Positions 8,260 to 16,439 of a DNA stretch of 64,000 bases are shown piece by piece. The stretch covers positions 62,001-126,000 of the forward strand of contig QWHH01000008.1 of assembly GCA_021404785.1 (NCBI GenBank). Reading direction: 5' to 3'. Position 1 is the first letter of the stretch; each line of letters starts with the position of its first letter. The translations under genes and the position numbers were made by a program. The notes under the pieces are model-generated. The model did not search any database and had not been told where the DNA came from. It was given only the letters and a program-made list of their open reading frames with translations. Origin of the DNA: Lysobacterales bacterium PRO7 (GTDB lineage: Bacteria > Pseudomonadota > Gammaproteobacteria > Xanthomonadales > Rhodanobacteraceae).

Positions 8260-9159
8260 TCACGCGGCCTTCGCGGCCGGATGATCCACCTGCGTGTACT
8301 GCGCCGGTTTGCGGTCGAGGAAACCCAGGCCGTGGCAGTGGTTCATCACATGCACGCCGTGCGCGCGCTGTTCGTCGCGGATCGAATCGCGCAACTGGAT
8401 CATCTTCGTCCAATGCACTTTCGGGCGGTAGTGATGCTCGGCGTGGAATCCGTTGTACAGCCAGATCCAGTTGTAGAACTTGTTGTAGGTCGACACGCCC
8501 CAGGCGATGGGATCGTCCGGGTTGCCCTTGAAGTGCTCGTAATAGCCGTTCAGCGATGACAGCGAATGGCCGAGGTAATAGAACGGCACCAGCGCGAGAA
8601 AGGCGCGCCAGTCGAAGATCAGGCAAACCAGATAAATGCCGACGACGATATAGATTTCGCGCCAGATCCACTTCGCCTTTTCGGGGAATTTTTCCTTGAC
8701 CCGGCGGTAGACCTCGCCGATGTCGTCGCGGAAATAACTGTAAAAAGTATATGTCCACGGACTTTCGACCTTGCCGTCCTTGCCGTGGCGCCAGATCGAC
8801 AGCGGATCGATCGTGGTGCCGTTCGCGCCGATGCGATCCATGTTGCCGACATGATGGCGCAGGTGCACGTGGTGGTAGAACTCCTGCGAAAAACCATCGG
8901 TCAGCGACAGGATGATGCTGTAAACCCGGTTCAGCGTCGGTGAGCTGAAGAACGGGTTGTGGATGAAATTGTGACTGGTGGAGTTGATGCTCCACGAAAT
9001 GCTGATCGAATACACGAGCGCCAGCGGAATCCACAGCGCCCACGGCATGGCATGAAAGCCGAAGAACAAGGTGGCGACGAATACCAGATGTCCCAGCACC
9101 ATCAACGCGGGAATTGCATCCCACGGGGTGTAGGCGAAAAAGGCGGAACGGCTCGACAT
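8260..9159 (-). CDS. Membrane fatty acid desaturase
   Basis: A 299-residue di-iron membrane desaturase/hydroxylase-family protein. The three histidine boxes are H-N-F-I-H (63-67), H-H-V-H-L-R-H-H (96-103) and H-A-E-H-H (239-243). They are separated by hydrophobic segments at about 15-35, 42-60, 168-185 and 188-205. The order matches the fatty acid desaturase superfamily. Substrate and regiochemistry cannot be read from the sequence; other superfamily members act on carotenoids or alkanes. It diverges from the HAD phosphatase gene across about 120 bp that must hold both promoters. Confidence 0.85.
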   Translation of the reverse strand: MSSRSAFFAYTPWDAIPALMVLGHLVFVATLFFGFHAMPWALWIPLALVYSISISWSINSTSHNFIHNPFFSSPTLNRVYSIILSLTDGFSQEFYHHVHLRHHVGNMDRIGANGTTIDPLSIWRHGKDGKVESPWTYTFYSYFRDDIGEVYRRVKEKFPEKAKWIWREIYIVVGIYLVCLIFDWRAFLALVPFYYLGHSLSSLNGYYEHFKGNPDDPIAWGVSTYNKFYNWIWLYNGFHAEHHYRPKVHWTKMIQLRDSIRDEQRAHGVHVMNHCHGLGFLDRKPAQYTQVDHPAAKAA

Positions 9160-9281
9160 GCGCGCGCAGAACGACGAAAATAGGCGATGGCCGATTTTGC
9201 CAGAAAGCCGCTCGCGATACGTTAAAACCCCCTCAATTCAAACTGTTGCCGCTCAGGATTCCTTAATGCGCGGCGCCGATA

Positions 9282-9974
9282 ATGCCGCATTCCTCCATCC
9301 CGGGCGACCACTCCGTGTCCCACTGGACCATCCTCTGCGACTTCGACGGCACGATTGCCGTCGACGACACCACCGACACCCTGCTCGAACGCTTCGGCCG
9401 GTCCGGCTGGGAAGCGCTCGAAGCGGACTGGAAGGCCGGTCGCATCAACTCGCACGACTGCATGGCCGGACAAGTGGCACTACTGGACATGAGCCGCGAC
9501 GAGCTCGATGCGCACCTGGATGCGCGCGCCATTGATCCAGCTTTCGGTGAATTCGTCGATGCGGCGCACGCGCAGGGCATGCACATCGTGATTGTCAGCG
9601 ACGGGCTCGACTATGGGATCCGCCGCATTTTGGCGCGTGCCGGTTTCGAATCGCTGCCGATCGTCGCCAATCACCTGCGCCAGGTGGACGAGCGCGAGTG
9701 GTCGCTGCAATTCCCGCATGCCGATAAAGCCTGCCGCATCGGCAGTGGCACTTGCAAGTGCGCGCGTGGACGCGCCGCGCATGAGCGCACCCTGCTGATC
9801 GGCGATGGCGCATCGGATTTTTGCGTTGCCGAAACTGTCGATTTCGTTTTCGCCAAGGGCAAGTTGATCCAGCACTGCGAGAACAAGAACATCGCGCACG
9901 CGGCCATCGCCGGATTTGCCGATGCGTTGCCGCTGCTGCACGAACTGCCATCCAAGAAATTGGCCATCGCCTGA
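9282..9974 (+). CDS. HAD-IB phosphatase, MtnX/SerB-like
   Basis: A HAD-superfamily phosphatase of about 230 aa. Motif I is C-D-F-D-G-T with nucleophile D20 and acid/base D22. Motif II is I-V-S-D-G, and motif III is L-L-I-G-D-G-A-S-D. A Cys-rich insert (G-T-C-K-C-A-R-G) lies before motif III, as in MtnX-like enzymes. The start is uncertain: ATG 9282 has no clear ribosome site, and GTG 9315 would begin just before the conserved W-T-I-L-C-D-F-D. It is 19 bp upstream of a HemL-like aminotransferase, suggesting a two-gene operon. The substrate is unknown. Confidence 0.8.
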   Translation: MPHSSIPGDHSVSHWTILCDFDGTIAVDDTTDTLLERFGRSGWEALEADWKAGRINSHDCMAGQVALLDMSRDELDAHLDARAIDPAFGEFVDAAHAQGMHIVIVSDGLDYGIRRILARAGFESLPIVANHLRQVDEREWSLQFPHADKACRIGSGTCKCARGRAAHERTLLIGDGASDFCVAETVDFVFAKGKLIQHCENKNIAHAAIAGFADALPLLHELPSKKLAIA

Positions 9975-9993
9975 ATCACTCCCGAGAAACTCC

Positions 9994-11343
9994 ATGTCCG
10001 ACAAACAACTCGTCTCCGGCTTGAACACGAGCCGCAGCGCCAAATCATTCGAGGCTGCCTGCAAGCTCATCCCCGGCGGCGTCAACAGCACCGCGCGCGC
10101 GACCTGGGCAGGCTGGAATCCGTATCCGCTGTTCGTGAAAGACGGCACAGGTTCGCGCCTGACCGACGTCGATGGCAACGAGTACATCGACTATCTGTTG
10201 GGACTTGGCCCGATGATCTTCGGACACCGCCCGCCGAAAGTGACGCAGGCCGTAGTCGATTTCATCCAGAACCGCGGCACCGTGTTCGCGCTGCCGACCG
10301 AGGACGAAGCGCGCCTGGCACAGAAAATCGTCGACGCGATTCCGAGCGTGGACATGGTGCGCCTGTGCAACACCGGCACCGAGGCAGTGCTGTACGCGAC
10401 GCGCCTGGCGCGCGCCTTCACCAAGCGCCACAAGATCATCCGCTTCGAAGGCATGTACCACGGCTTCTCCGATGCCGTGTATTGGAGCAAGCATCCGAAT
10501 ATCTCGAAAGCCGGACCGGATGCGCACCCGATCCCGGTGCCGCAAGGCCCGGGCCTGCCCAAGGGCGTCGAAGAAAATCTCCTCATCCTGCCGTGGAACG
10601 ACGTCGATGCACTGGCCGATGCGATCAAACGCGAAGGCAACCACATCGCCGCCGTGCTGACCGAGCCGGTGATGTGCAACACCGGCTGCATCCTGCCCAA
10701 GCCGGGCTACCTCGAATTCATGCGCGAAATCACGCACAAGCACGGCATCGTGTTGATCTTCGACGAAGTCATCACCGGTTTCCGATTGGGACTAGCCGGT
10801 GCGCAAGGGCGCCTCGGCATCAAGCCGGATTTGTCCGTGTTCGCGAAGGGCATCGGCGGCGGCTTCCCGGTCGCGGCAATGGGCGGACGCGCGGACATCA
10901 TGTCCCTGGTCGCCAACGGCACGGTGTCGATGGCCGGCACCTACAGCGCGAACGGCATCGCGATCGCTGCGGCAAATGCGGCGATGGATGAACTCAACAC
11001 GCCGAATCTGCATAAGAATCTCGATGCTGTCTCAGACGAGTTGCGCCACGGACTCGAAAAAGTGTTGAAGGACGCCGGACTGCCCGCCTATGTCGTCGGC
11101 ATCGGTCCGCTTATGCAGGTCTGGTTCGCGCGCGAGGAAATCCACAACTATCGCGACGCCGAGCGCCACGCCGACCAGAAGATCTTCGACGTGTGGTGGC
11201 GCGGCATGCTCGCCTGTGGCGTGCTGTTCCATCCCGGCGCTTACGAAAACCTGTTCGTCTCGACCGCGCACACGCGTGAGGACATCGCGGCGACGCTGAA
11301 GGCAGCGAAGGAAGTGGCAGCGGAACTGGCGCGACAGGTTTGA
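9994..11343 (+). CDS. Class III PLP aminotransferase, HemL-like (possibly not the true HemL)
   Basis: A 449-residue class III aminotransferase in the glutamate-1-semialdehyde aminomutase branch. It shows I-P-G-G-V-N-S near the N-terminus, N-T-G-T-E for cofactor phosphate, D257 in I-F-D-E-V-I-T-G-F-R, and Schiff-base lysine K285 in F-A-K-G-I-G-G-G. The segment around M-C-N-T-G-C-I-L-P departs from the motif I expect in canonical HemL. The neighbour is a phosphatase rather than heme genes. I therefore call the family but not the reaction. The ATG at 9994 is chosen because it follows the phosphatase stop and gives a normal N-terminus. Confidence 0.75.
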   Translation: MSDKQLVSGLNTSRSAKSFEAACKLIPGGVNSTARATWAGWNPYPLFVKDGTGSRLTDVDGNEYIDYLLGLGPMIFGHRPPKVTQAVVDFIQNRGTVFALPTEDEARLAQKIVDAIPSVDMVRLCNTGTEAVLYATRLARAFTKRHKIIRFEGMYHGFSDAVYWSKHPNISKAGPDAHPIPVPQGPGLPKGVEENLLILPWNDVDALADAIKREGNHIAAVLTEPVMCNTGCILPKPGYLEFMREITHKHGIVLIFDEVITGFRLGLAGAQGRLGIKPDLSVFAKGIGGGFPVAAMGGRADIMSLVANGTVSMAGTYSANGIAIAAANAAMDELNTPNLHKNLDAVSDELRHGLEKVLKDAGLPAYVVGIGPLMQVWFAREEIHNYRDAERHADQKIFDVWWRGMLACGVLFHPGAYENLFVSTAHTREDIAATLKAAKEVAAELARQV

Positions 11344-11463
11344 GGGCAGGCAAACCGCGGCTGAACGCCGTGGCGATCGTCGTTCGCTATTAACCGGAAT
11401 TTGATGCGCCACGCGAGCGCATTTTCGAGAATGCACACTTCGTTCGTGAATGGAGTTGTGCGC

Positions 11464-12495
11464 ATGCGTGGTGCCGCCCTTGCCGGATTGTTCTTGTTGT
11501 CGTCGCTGGCCTGCGCTCAAAGCGCAACACCGCCTGCACAGTTGCAAACCATCACCGTCACCGGCGAGCAGCCGGGCCCGGGTTTGTGGAAAGTCTCCAA
11601 GGGCGATCATGTGCTGTGGATACTCGGCACCGTGTCGCCCTTGCCGCGCGATATTCAGTGGAAATCGAAAGAACTGGACGAGCGCATTGCGCAATCGCAG
11701 GAATTGCTGGCTGGCGAAGGAGTGGGACTGTCGGCGGACGCCGGTTTTTTCGGCACACTCGCGTTGCTGCCATCGCTGATCGGAGTCAAGAACAATCCGG
11801 ATGGCAAAACACTCGATCAGGTATTGCCGCCGGAACTTTACGAGCGCTGGGTCGCGGCCAAGCGCAAATACATCGGTCACAGCAATTGGGCCGAACGCCT
11901 GCGGCCGGTGTTTGCCGCGATCAAACTCTACGACGCGGCAATGGACGACAACCATCTCACCGGTTCGGACTTCGTGCGCAAGCAGGTGCGCAGCGATGCG
12001 CGGCGTGCGCATCTGGCCATCGTCACCGCGCAAGTCAACTACACGATCAAGAATCCGCGCGCGGCAGTGAAACGTTTCAAGGCCTCGCAGATTTCCGATG
12101 TCGGCTGTTTCAGCAAGACACTCGACAGCATCGATACGGACCTGGTCAACATGACCGCACGCGCCAATGCCTGGGCGGTTGGCGATATCGACGCCTTGCG
12201 CAAGCTGCCGCGATCCGATCAGTGGAACGTGTGCACGCAGGAGGTATCCGAATCAGGCATCGCGCATGAATTGGGATTGAGCGATGCCGCCGCGCGACTG
12301 CGCGCGGCCTGGCTCGATGAAGCCAAAAAGGCTCTGGACAAAAACGCATCGACGGTAGCAGTAGTGTCCATGCGCAGCCTGCTCGATCCAAACGGCAAGC
12401 TGGCGCAACTCAAGGCGCTGGGTTACACGATCAAGGCACCGGATGGGGATACCACGGACCAAGAAGTCAGCCAGACTGCGACGGTGCTGCCATAA
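11464..12495 (+). CDS. TraB/GumN family secreted protein
   Basis: A 343-residue protein with a signal peptide (hydrophobic run to A-C-A-Q-S at about residue 20). The TraB/GumN fold begins at G-D-H-V-L-W-I-L-G-T. In many TraB-family proteins the next positions form G-T-x-H; here they are G-T-V-S-P-L-P, so that histidine is absent. This wording recalls the GumN branch encoded at the end of xanthan clusters, but no gum genes are near. The ATG at 11464 has GGAG eight bases upstream. In-frame ATGs at 11401 and 11431 would bury the signal peptide. Function unknown. Confidence 0.8.
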   Translation: MRGAALAGLFLLSSLACAQSATPPAQLQTITVTGEQPGPGLWKVSKGDHVLWILGTVSPLPRDIQWKSKELDERIAQSQELLAGEGVGLSADAGFFGTLALLPSLIGVKNNPDGKTLDQVLPPELYERWVAAKRKYIGHSNWAERLRPVFAAIKLYDAAMDDNHLTGSDFVRKQVRSDARRAHLAIVTAQVNYTIKNPRAAVKRFKASQISDVGCFSKTLDSIDTDLVNMTARANAWAVGDIDALRKLPRSDQWNVCTQEVSESGIAHELGLSDAAARLRAAWLDEAKKALDKNASTVAVVSMRSLLDPNGKLAQLKALGYTIKAPDGDTTDQEVSQTATVLP

Positions 12496-12501
12496 GACGA
12501 T

Positions 12502-13377
12502 TCATTCCACGCGAATCGTGCCTTCGATCACCGTGCGCGTACGCCCGCCGACCCAGACCGTTCCGTCGGCGTCGATGCGCGCGGTCAGCGCGGCATCGTG
12601 GCCCATCTCGCGGCCCTGGCTGACACGGTAGCCGCGCGCGCGCGATCCAGAAGGCTCGGCTTGCGCGATGTAGGCGGCGATGAGTCCGTTCGCGGCGCCG
12701 GAAGCCGGATCCTCGACGATGCCCGCGCCGGCGGGGAAAGCGCGCACCACGAGTTCGTAATCCGGATTCCTGCAGCGCGCGAACACGCATAAACCCATGC
12801 AAGCGTCGGCGCGCGCGAGCGCCTTGATCGCGGCGTGATTGGGTTGCCACGAACGCACCGCACCCTCATCCGCGAACTCGGCGATCCACCAACGTCGGCC
12901 GCCATCGACCAGCGCGGGCGCCAACGCACCGAAAGCCTGGAATCCGAGCGCGGCGCGCAGGGACGCATCCTCACCGCCCTCGCGCGCGACGCGCGCGCCG
13001 GGCGCGCGCACGAAAAGTTCGCGCGATGCGCCTTCGCCTTCGACGCGGATCGGCAGCAGACCCGCGCCGCATTGCTGGATCAGTTGGCCGTCACGCGCTT
13101 GCGCGAAACCGGAATCGAGCACGGCATGCGCGCTGCCGATGGTCGGGTGTCCGGCGAACGGGATCTCCGTGTGCGGCATGAAGATGCGCAGGCGGTAATC
13201 CGCGTTCGCATCGTCCGGCGGCAGCACGAATGTGGTTTCCACGATATTGAGCCAGCGCGCGATGCGCTGCATTTGCGCGGTATCGAGTTCGGGGGAGGCG
13301 AACACGACGCCAAGCGGATTGCCGCCGCCGGGCGAGGCGGGGAAGACGTCGAGCTGGAGGTAACGAAAAGAAGGCAT
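12502..13377 (-). CDS. PhzF-like isomerase/epimerase
   Basis: A 291-residue protein of the PhzF/diaminopimelate-epimerase-fold family. It has the diagnostic start L-D-V-F-P and G-G-N-P-L-G (about residues 9-23), and the catalytic-type glutamate E47 in I-V-E-T-T-F. Further motifs are M-P-H-T-E-I-P-F-A-G-H-P-T-I-G and, near the C-terminus, D-P-A-S-G-A-A-N-G. PhzF itself isomerises a phenazine precursor; most homologues have unknown substrates and no other phenazine genes are present. It lies 7 bp downstream of the ketosynthase on the same strand and is probably the last gene of the 18.6-12.5 kb run. Confidence 0.88.
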   Translation of the reverse strand: MPSFRYLQLDVFPASPGGGNPLGVVFASPELDTAQMQRIARWLNIVETTFVLPPDDANADYRLRIFMPHTEIPFAGHPTIGSAHAVLDSGFAQARDGQLIQQCGAGLLPIRVEGEGASRELFVRAPGARVAREGGEDASLRAALGFQAFGALAPALVDGGRRWWIAEFADEGAVRSWQPNHAAIKALARADACMGLCVFARCRNPDYELVVRAFPAGAGIVEDPASGAANGLIAAYIAQAEPSGSRARGYRVSQGREMGHDAALTARIDADGTVWVGGRTRTVIEGTIRVE

Positions 13378-13384
13378 GCGCGCG

Positions 13385-14596
13385 TCAAGCGGCGCGCAAG
13401 GCGATCACGCAATTGAGTCCGCCGAACGCGAACGAGTTGCTCAGCGCCGCACGCACGGATTTTTTCCGCGCCGTATTCGGCACGTAATCGAGATCGCATT
13501 CGGGATCGGCGTCGATGAAATTCGCGGTCGGCGGAACCACGCCGTCGCGCATCGAACCGATGGCGGCGACGAGTTCGATTGCACCGGCTGCGCCGAGTGC
13601 GTGACCGTGCATGGATTTGGTCGAGGACACGGCGAGTTTGTCGGCATGCGCGCCGAACGCGCGGCGGATTGCCTTGGTCTCGGTCGGATCGTTCGCCGGC
13701 GTGCCGGTGCCATGGGCGTTGATGTAATCGACGTCCTCGGGTTTGAGCTTGGCGTCGGCAAGCGCAAGTTCCATCGCGCGCGCGACCGTGGCCTGCGCCG
13801 GGAATACCATATCGACGGCATCCGCGGTCATGCCGCTGCCGGCGAATTCGGCAAGGATGTTCGCGCCACGCGCCTTGGCATGTTCCCATTCCTCGAGCAC
13901 GAAGATGCCGGCGCCTTCGCCCAGCACCATGCCACGGCGCTGTTTGCAGAACGGACGGCAGGTGTCGTCGGCGGTGACGCGCATGGCTTCCCATGCCTTC
14001 ATCGTGGTGACGGTGACGCAGGCTTCGCTGCCGCCGGTCACGGCGAAATCCATTTTTCCATTTTTTATCATGTCCGCCGCTTGCGCCATCGCGTGGTTGG
14101 CCGAGGCGCAGGCGCTGACCACGGCGAAGCTCGGGCCGCGCAACCCGAACTCGATGCCGACGTGGCAGGCCGGTGCGTTTGCCATGACGCGCAGGATGGT
14201 GAGCGGATGCAGGCGCGGATTGTTTTCGGCGTAGAAGCGTCTGGACTGCTCATTGTGCGAACCTTCGCCGCCAATGCCGCTGCCGATGATGCAGGCGCTG
14301 CGTTCGCCGCGATTGTCCACACGAAAATCGAGACCCGATTGCGCGACGGCCTCGCGCGCGGCGACCAGCGCGAATTGCGATACGCGGTCGAGAAGCGGCA
14401 GTTTCTTCGTGTCGATATGCGTGGCCGGGTCGAAGCCGCGCACTTCCGCCGCAATCTTGACGTTGAGCAGGTCGGTCGGGATGTTGGCGATCGGCCCGAT
14501 GCCAGAGCGCCCCTCGCGCATCGCCGCCCAGGTCGATGCGGCATCGTGGCCGAGCGCGGTAATCGCGCCCATGCCGGTGATGGCGACGCGGCGCAT
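13385..14596 (-). CDS. Beta-ketoacyl-ACP synthase II-type (FabF-like ketosynthase)
   Basis: A 403-residue condensing enzyme with the full catalytic triad: C163 (S-A-C-A-S-A-N-H), H295 (N-A-H-G-T-G-T) and H332 (S-M-H-G-H-A-L-G-A-A-G). It is an elongation-type FabF-family ketosynthase. It is 7 bp downstream of its own acyl carrier protein and is not surrounded by fabD/fabG. A dedicated pathway is therefore more likely than housekeeping fatty-acid synthesis. The start at 14596 avoids overlap with the ACP gene. An upstream in-frame start at 14641 lies inside that gene. Confidence 0.88.
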   Translation of the reverse strand: MRRVAITGMGAITALGHDAASTWAAMREGRSGIGPIANIPTDLLNVKIAAEVRGFDPATHIDTKKLPLLDRVSQFALVAAREAVAQSGLDFRVDNRGERSACIIGSGIGGEGSHNEQSRRFYAENNPRLHPLTILRVMANAPACHVGIEFGLRGPSFAVVSACASANHAMAQAADMIKNGKMDFAVTGGSEACVTVTTMKAWEAMRVTADDTCRPFCKQRRGMVLGEGAGIFVLEEWEHAKARGANILAEFAGSGMTADAVDMVFPAQATVARAMELALADAKLKPEDVDYINAHGTGTPANDPTETKAIRRAFGAHADKLAVSSTKSMHGHALGAAGAIELVAAIGSMRDGVVPPTANFIDADPECDLDYVPNTARKKSVRAALSNSFAFGGLNCVIALRAA

Positions 14597-14603
14597 CGGG
14601 GAA

Positions 14604-14870
14604 TTAACCTGCGGCGGTTGGCTGCGCGGCTTTTTCCGCAACGAGCTTTTCCACCGCGTCGATCAAGCCCTTGACCGATTCGGTGTCGAAGTTCGGGTCG
14701 CGATCGGGCATCTGGATCTTGTAGTGATCCTCGATCTCGAAAATGATCTGCACCGCATCCAGCGACTGGATGTTGAGGTCCTTCAGCGTGGAATCAGGCT
14801 TGATCGTGGCGATGTCGATGCCGGCTTCCTTGGCGATGATGCCGAAAACCGTGTCCTGTACTTCGCTCAT
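14604..14870 (-). CDS. Acyl carrier protein (dedicated, atypical attachment motif)
   Basis: An 88-residue carrier protein: four-helix ACP pattern with the phosphopantetheine serine at S36 in N-I-Q-S-L-D-A-V-Q. Housekeeping ACPs have D-S-L-D with an aspartate before the serine; here it is Gln. Acidic helix II (I-I-F-E-I-E-D) is retained. The start has a strong site (GGAGAGAG, 2 bp from ATG). It is directly before the ketosynthase, so the two proteins probably act together in modifying or extending a dedicated acyl chain. Confidence 0.9.
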   Translation of the reverse strand: MSEVQDTVFGIIAKEAGIDIATIKPDSTLKDLNIQSLDAVQIIFEIEDHYKIQMPDRDPNFDTESVKGLIDAVEKLVAEKAAQPTAAG

Positions 14871-14910
14871 GGCTCTCTCCGAAATGCGCTGAAGATTGAA
14901 GGTGCGTAGC

Positions 14911-15306
14911 TTAACCTGCGCCGGATTCGGCGTCATCCGAACCCAGTGCCAGAATTCCCGCCACGATGATCGTGCAGCCAACCATTTGCCAGAATCCAAT
15001 GCGCTCGCCGAACACAAGCCACGAGGCGAGCATGACGCCGACGAAGACGATCGCGCTGGTCGTGAACGCGGCCGACAGCGTGGTCTTGCGCAGGATCGTC
15101 ATCCACACGCCGAATGCCCCGATGTAGCAGGCGATCGCGACCCAGGTCCACGGCGTAGCCAGGGTGCGCGCAAACGCGGTCGGAGAGAAATTGAAATCCG
15201 GATTGTCCAGCCCTGACATCTTGAGCGAGATCTGGCACAGCGTCTCGAACCCGAGCAGCATCAGCCAGGCGACCCAGGCGCCGCGGAGGACGTGGTTGCT
15301 GTTCAT
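14911..15306 (-). CDS. Half-size EamA/SMR-type membrane transporter (second of two)
   Basis: A 131-residue, four-helix membrane protein: hydrophobic segments at about 10-30, 55-75, 78-100 and 104-122. The W-M-T-I-L-R-K-T-T-L-S-A-A-F motif and a C-terminal G-x-x-I-I-V-A-G-I-L-A-L helix are typical of EamA/ArnE-like half transporters, which function as dimers. The ATG overlaps the stop of the upstream acyltransferase by 4 bp (ATGA). With the similar gene at 17354-17722 it could form a heterodimeric flippase like ArnE/ArnF. The cargo is unknown. Confidence 0.8.
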   Translation of the reverse strand: MNSNHVLRGAWVAWLMLLGFETLCQISLKMSGLDNPDFNFSPTAFARTLATPWTWVAIACYIGAFGVWMTILRKTTLSAAFTTSAIVFVGVMLASWLVFGERIGFWQMVGCTIIVAGILALGSDDAESGAG

Positions 15307-16439
15307 CGTGCGGAATCCTCGATCAGTGCGGCCAGTTCCGGATCCTGCCGGTCGAGGCGCGCGATGCGCTCGACCAGGGCAAAGAGCGCATCCACGAAGC
15401 GGTTGCGATGCCGGTACCACAGCCAGTTTGCGGACAGGCGGCTGCCAAGACGGCGCTTGAGCGCGTGCAGGCCCTGGCCGCTCTGGTACAAGGCGAGTTT
15501 CAGGTCGATGCAGCGGCGCACGTTCTCGATCCAGGTGTAGAAGTATAAATTGTGTTCGCGGGCCACGGTGTAATCCATGCCGAGGAACTTGTCGAGCAGG
15601 CGTTTGCCGTCGTGCAGGACGAGATTGAATGCGACGAGTTTGTCGCCAAGCCAGTACGTGGCGCAATTCGCGCGCCCAGCCATCCCGCGCAGCACGTTGC
15701 GGAAATATTCGCTCGTGAGTTCCTCGAAACTGAATTGCGCGTTCGCGTGCGTGGATTTGTACAGGCGCATGACTTCGCCTTCGATGCCGTCGATGCCGGT
15801 GCGCCATTCGACGCGCAATCCCGTCGCATCCTTCAATTTGCGGCGGATGTCCTTGCGCGTTGCCTTGCTGAGCGTTGCCAGGTATTCGTCGATGTTCGCG
15901 AACTTCACGTCCAGGAACGCGGTCGGCAAGCCCGGCTGGCGGCGCAATCCGTGCGCCTTTGCCGCCGCCGCCCACAGTGCATCCTGGGCGGCGGTTGCGT
16001 CCTTGACCGCAATCATGCGCACGCGGTTTTCCCTGGCGAAGGATTCCGCCTTCGCGAGGATGGCCCCGAGCAGGCGTTGTTGTTCGTCCGCTGGCACGCC
16101 GGGTGCAAAGCCGAGGTGGCAAATCTCCGAAACCGGCGAGCCCAGCGACAACATCTTCTGGCGCAACAGGCGCGGGAAATGGCGGGTAACCCAATCGGCA
16201 AAGCGCTTGAGCGCGCCGGTCAGCGTCGTGTCGAGACGATAAACCGTGACGAAGGCCGGCACCGCGACACGCAGCAAACCGGCTTCATCGCGCACGCCGA
16301 AGTACAGCCAGGAAAAGTCCGGCAGGCCGGATTTCTCGACCGCGCGGTAGTAGCTCCAGTCTTCGAGCTCGTCCGGAAACAGCCGGTTCCATTCCTCGCG
16401 GCCGAAGGCCTCGATGGAATCGACGACGACGGCTTCCAT
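15303..16439 (-). CDS. FemAB-type GNAT acyltransferase (Acetyltransf_6-like)
   Basis: A 378-residue protein with the two-lobed GNAT organisation of FemAB-like/CelD-like acyltransferases. The N-terminal half contains W-S-Y-Y-R-A-V-E-K. The C-terminal half has K-A-T-R-K-D-I-R-R-K-L-K, T-Y-W-L-G-D-K-L-V-A-F-N-L and K-F-L-G-M-D-Y. This class transfers amino-acyl or acyl groups onto cell-wall, lipid or small-molecule amines. The donor could be the ACP two genes downstream, but that is inference. It overlaps its neighbours on both sides by 1-4 bp, so it is translationally coupled in the operon. Confidence 0.75.
   Translation of the reverse strand: MEAVVVDSIEAFGREEWNRLFPDELEDWSYYRAVEKSGLPDFSWLYFGVRDEAGLLRVAVPAFVTVYRLDTTLTGALKRFADWVTRHFPRLLRQKMLSLGSPVSEICHLGFAPGVPADEQQRLLGAILAKAESFARENRVRMIAVKDATAAQDALWAAAAKAHGLRRQPGLPTAFLDVKFANIDEYLATLSKATRKDIRRKLKDATGLRVEWRTGIDGIEGEVMRLYKSTHANAQFSFEELTSEYFRNVLRGMAGRANCATYWLGDKLVAFNLVLHDGKRLLDKFLGMDYTVAREHNLYFYTWIENVRRCIDLKLALYQSGQGLHALKRRLGSRLSANWLWYRHRNRFVDALFALVERIARLDRQDPELAALIEDSAR

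Noticed and set aside
9994-11343. Naming the aminotransferase hemL outright
   Set aside because: The family is right, but variant motifs and the phosphatase neighbour leave the reaction open.
12502-13377. Phenazine biosynthesis cluster because of the PhzF-like gene
   Set aside because: No phzB, phzD, phzE or phzG homologues are near; PhzF-like proteins are widespread without phenazines.
14911-16194. Large frame overlapping the FemAB-type gene and the second EamA gene
   Set aside because: Only its last 131 codons are real (the EamA protein). The rest is the other frame of the acyltransferase gene.
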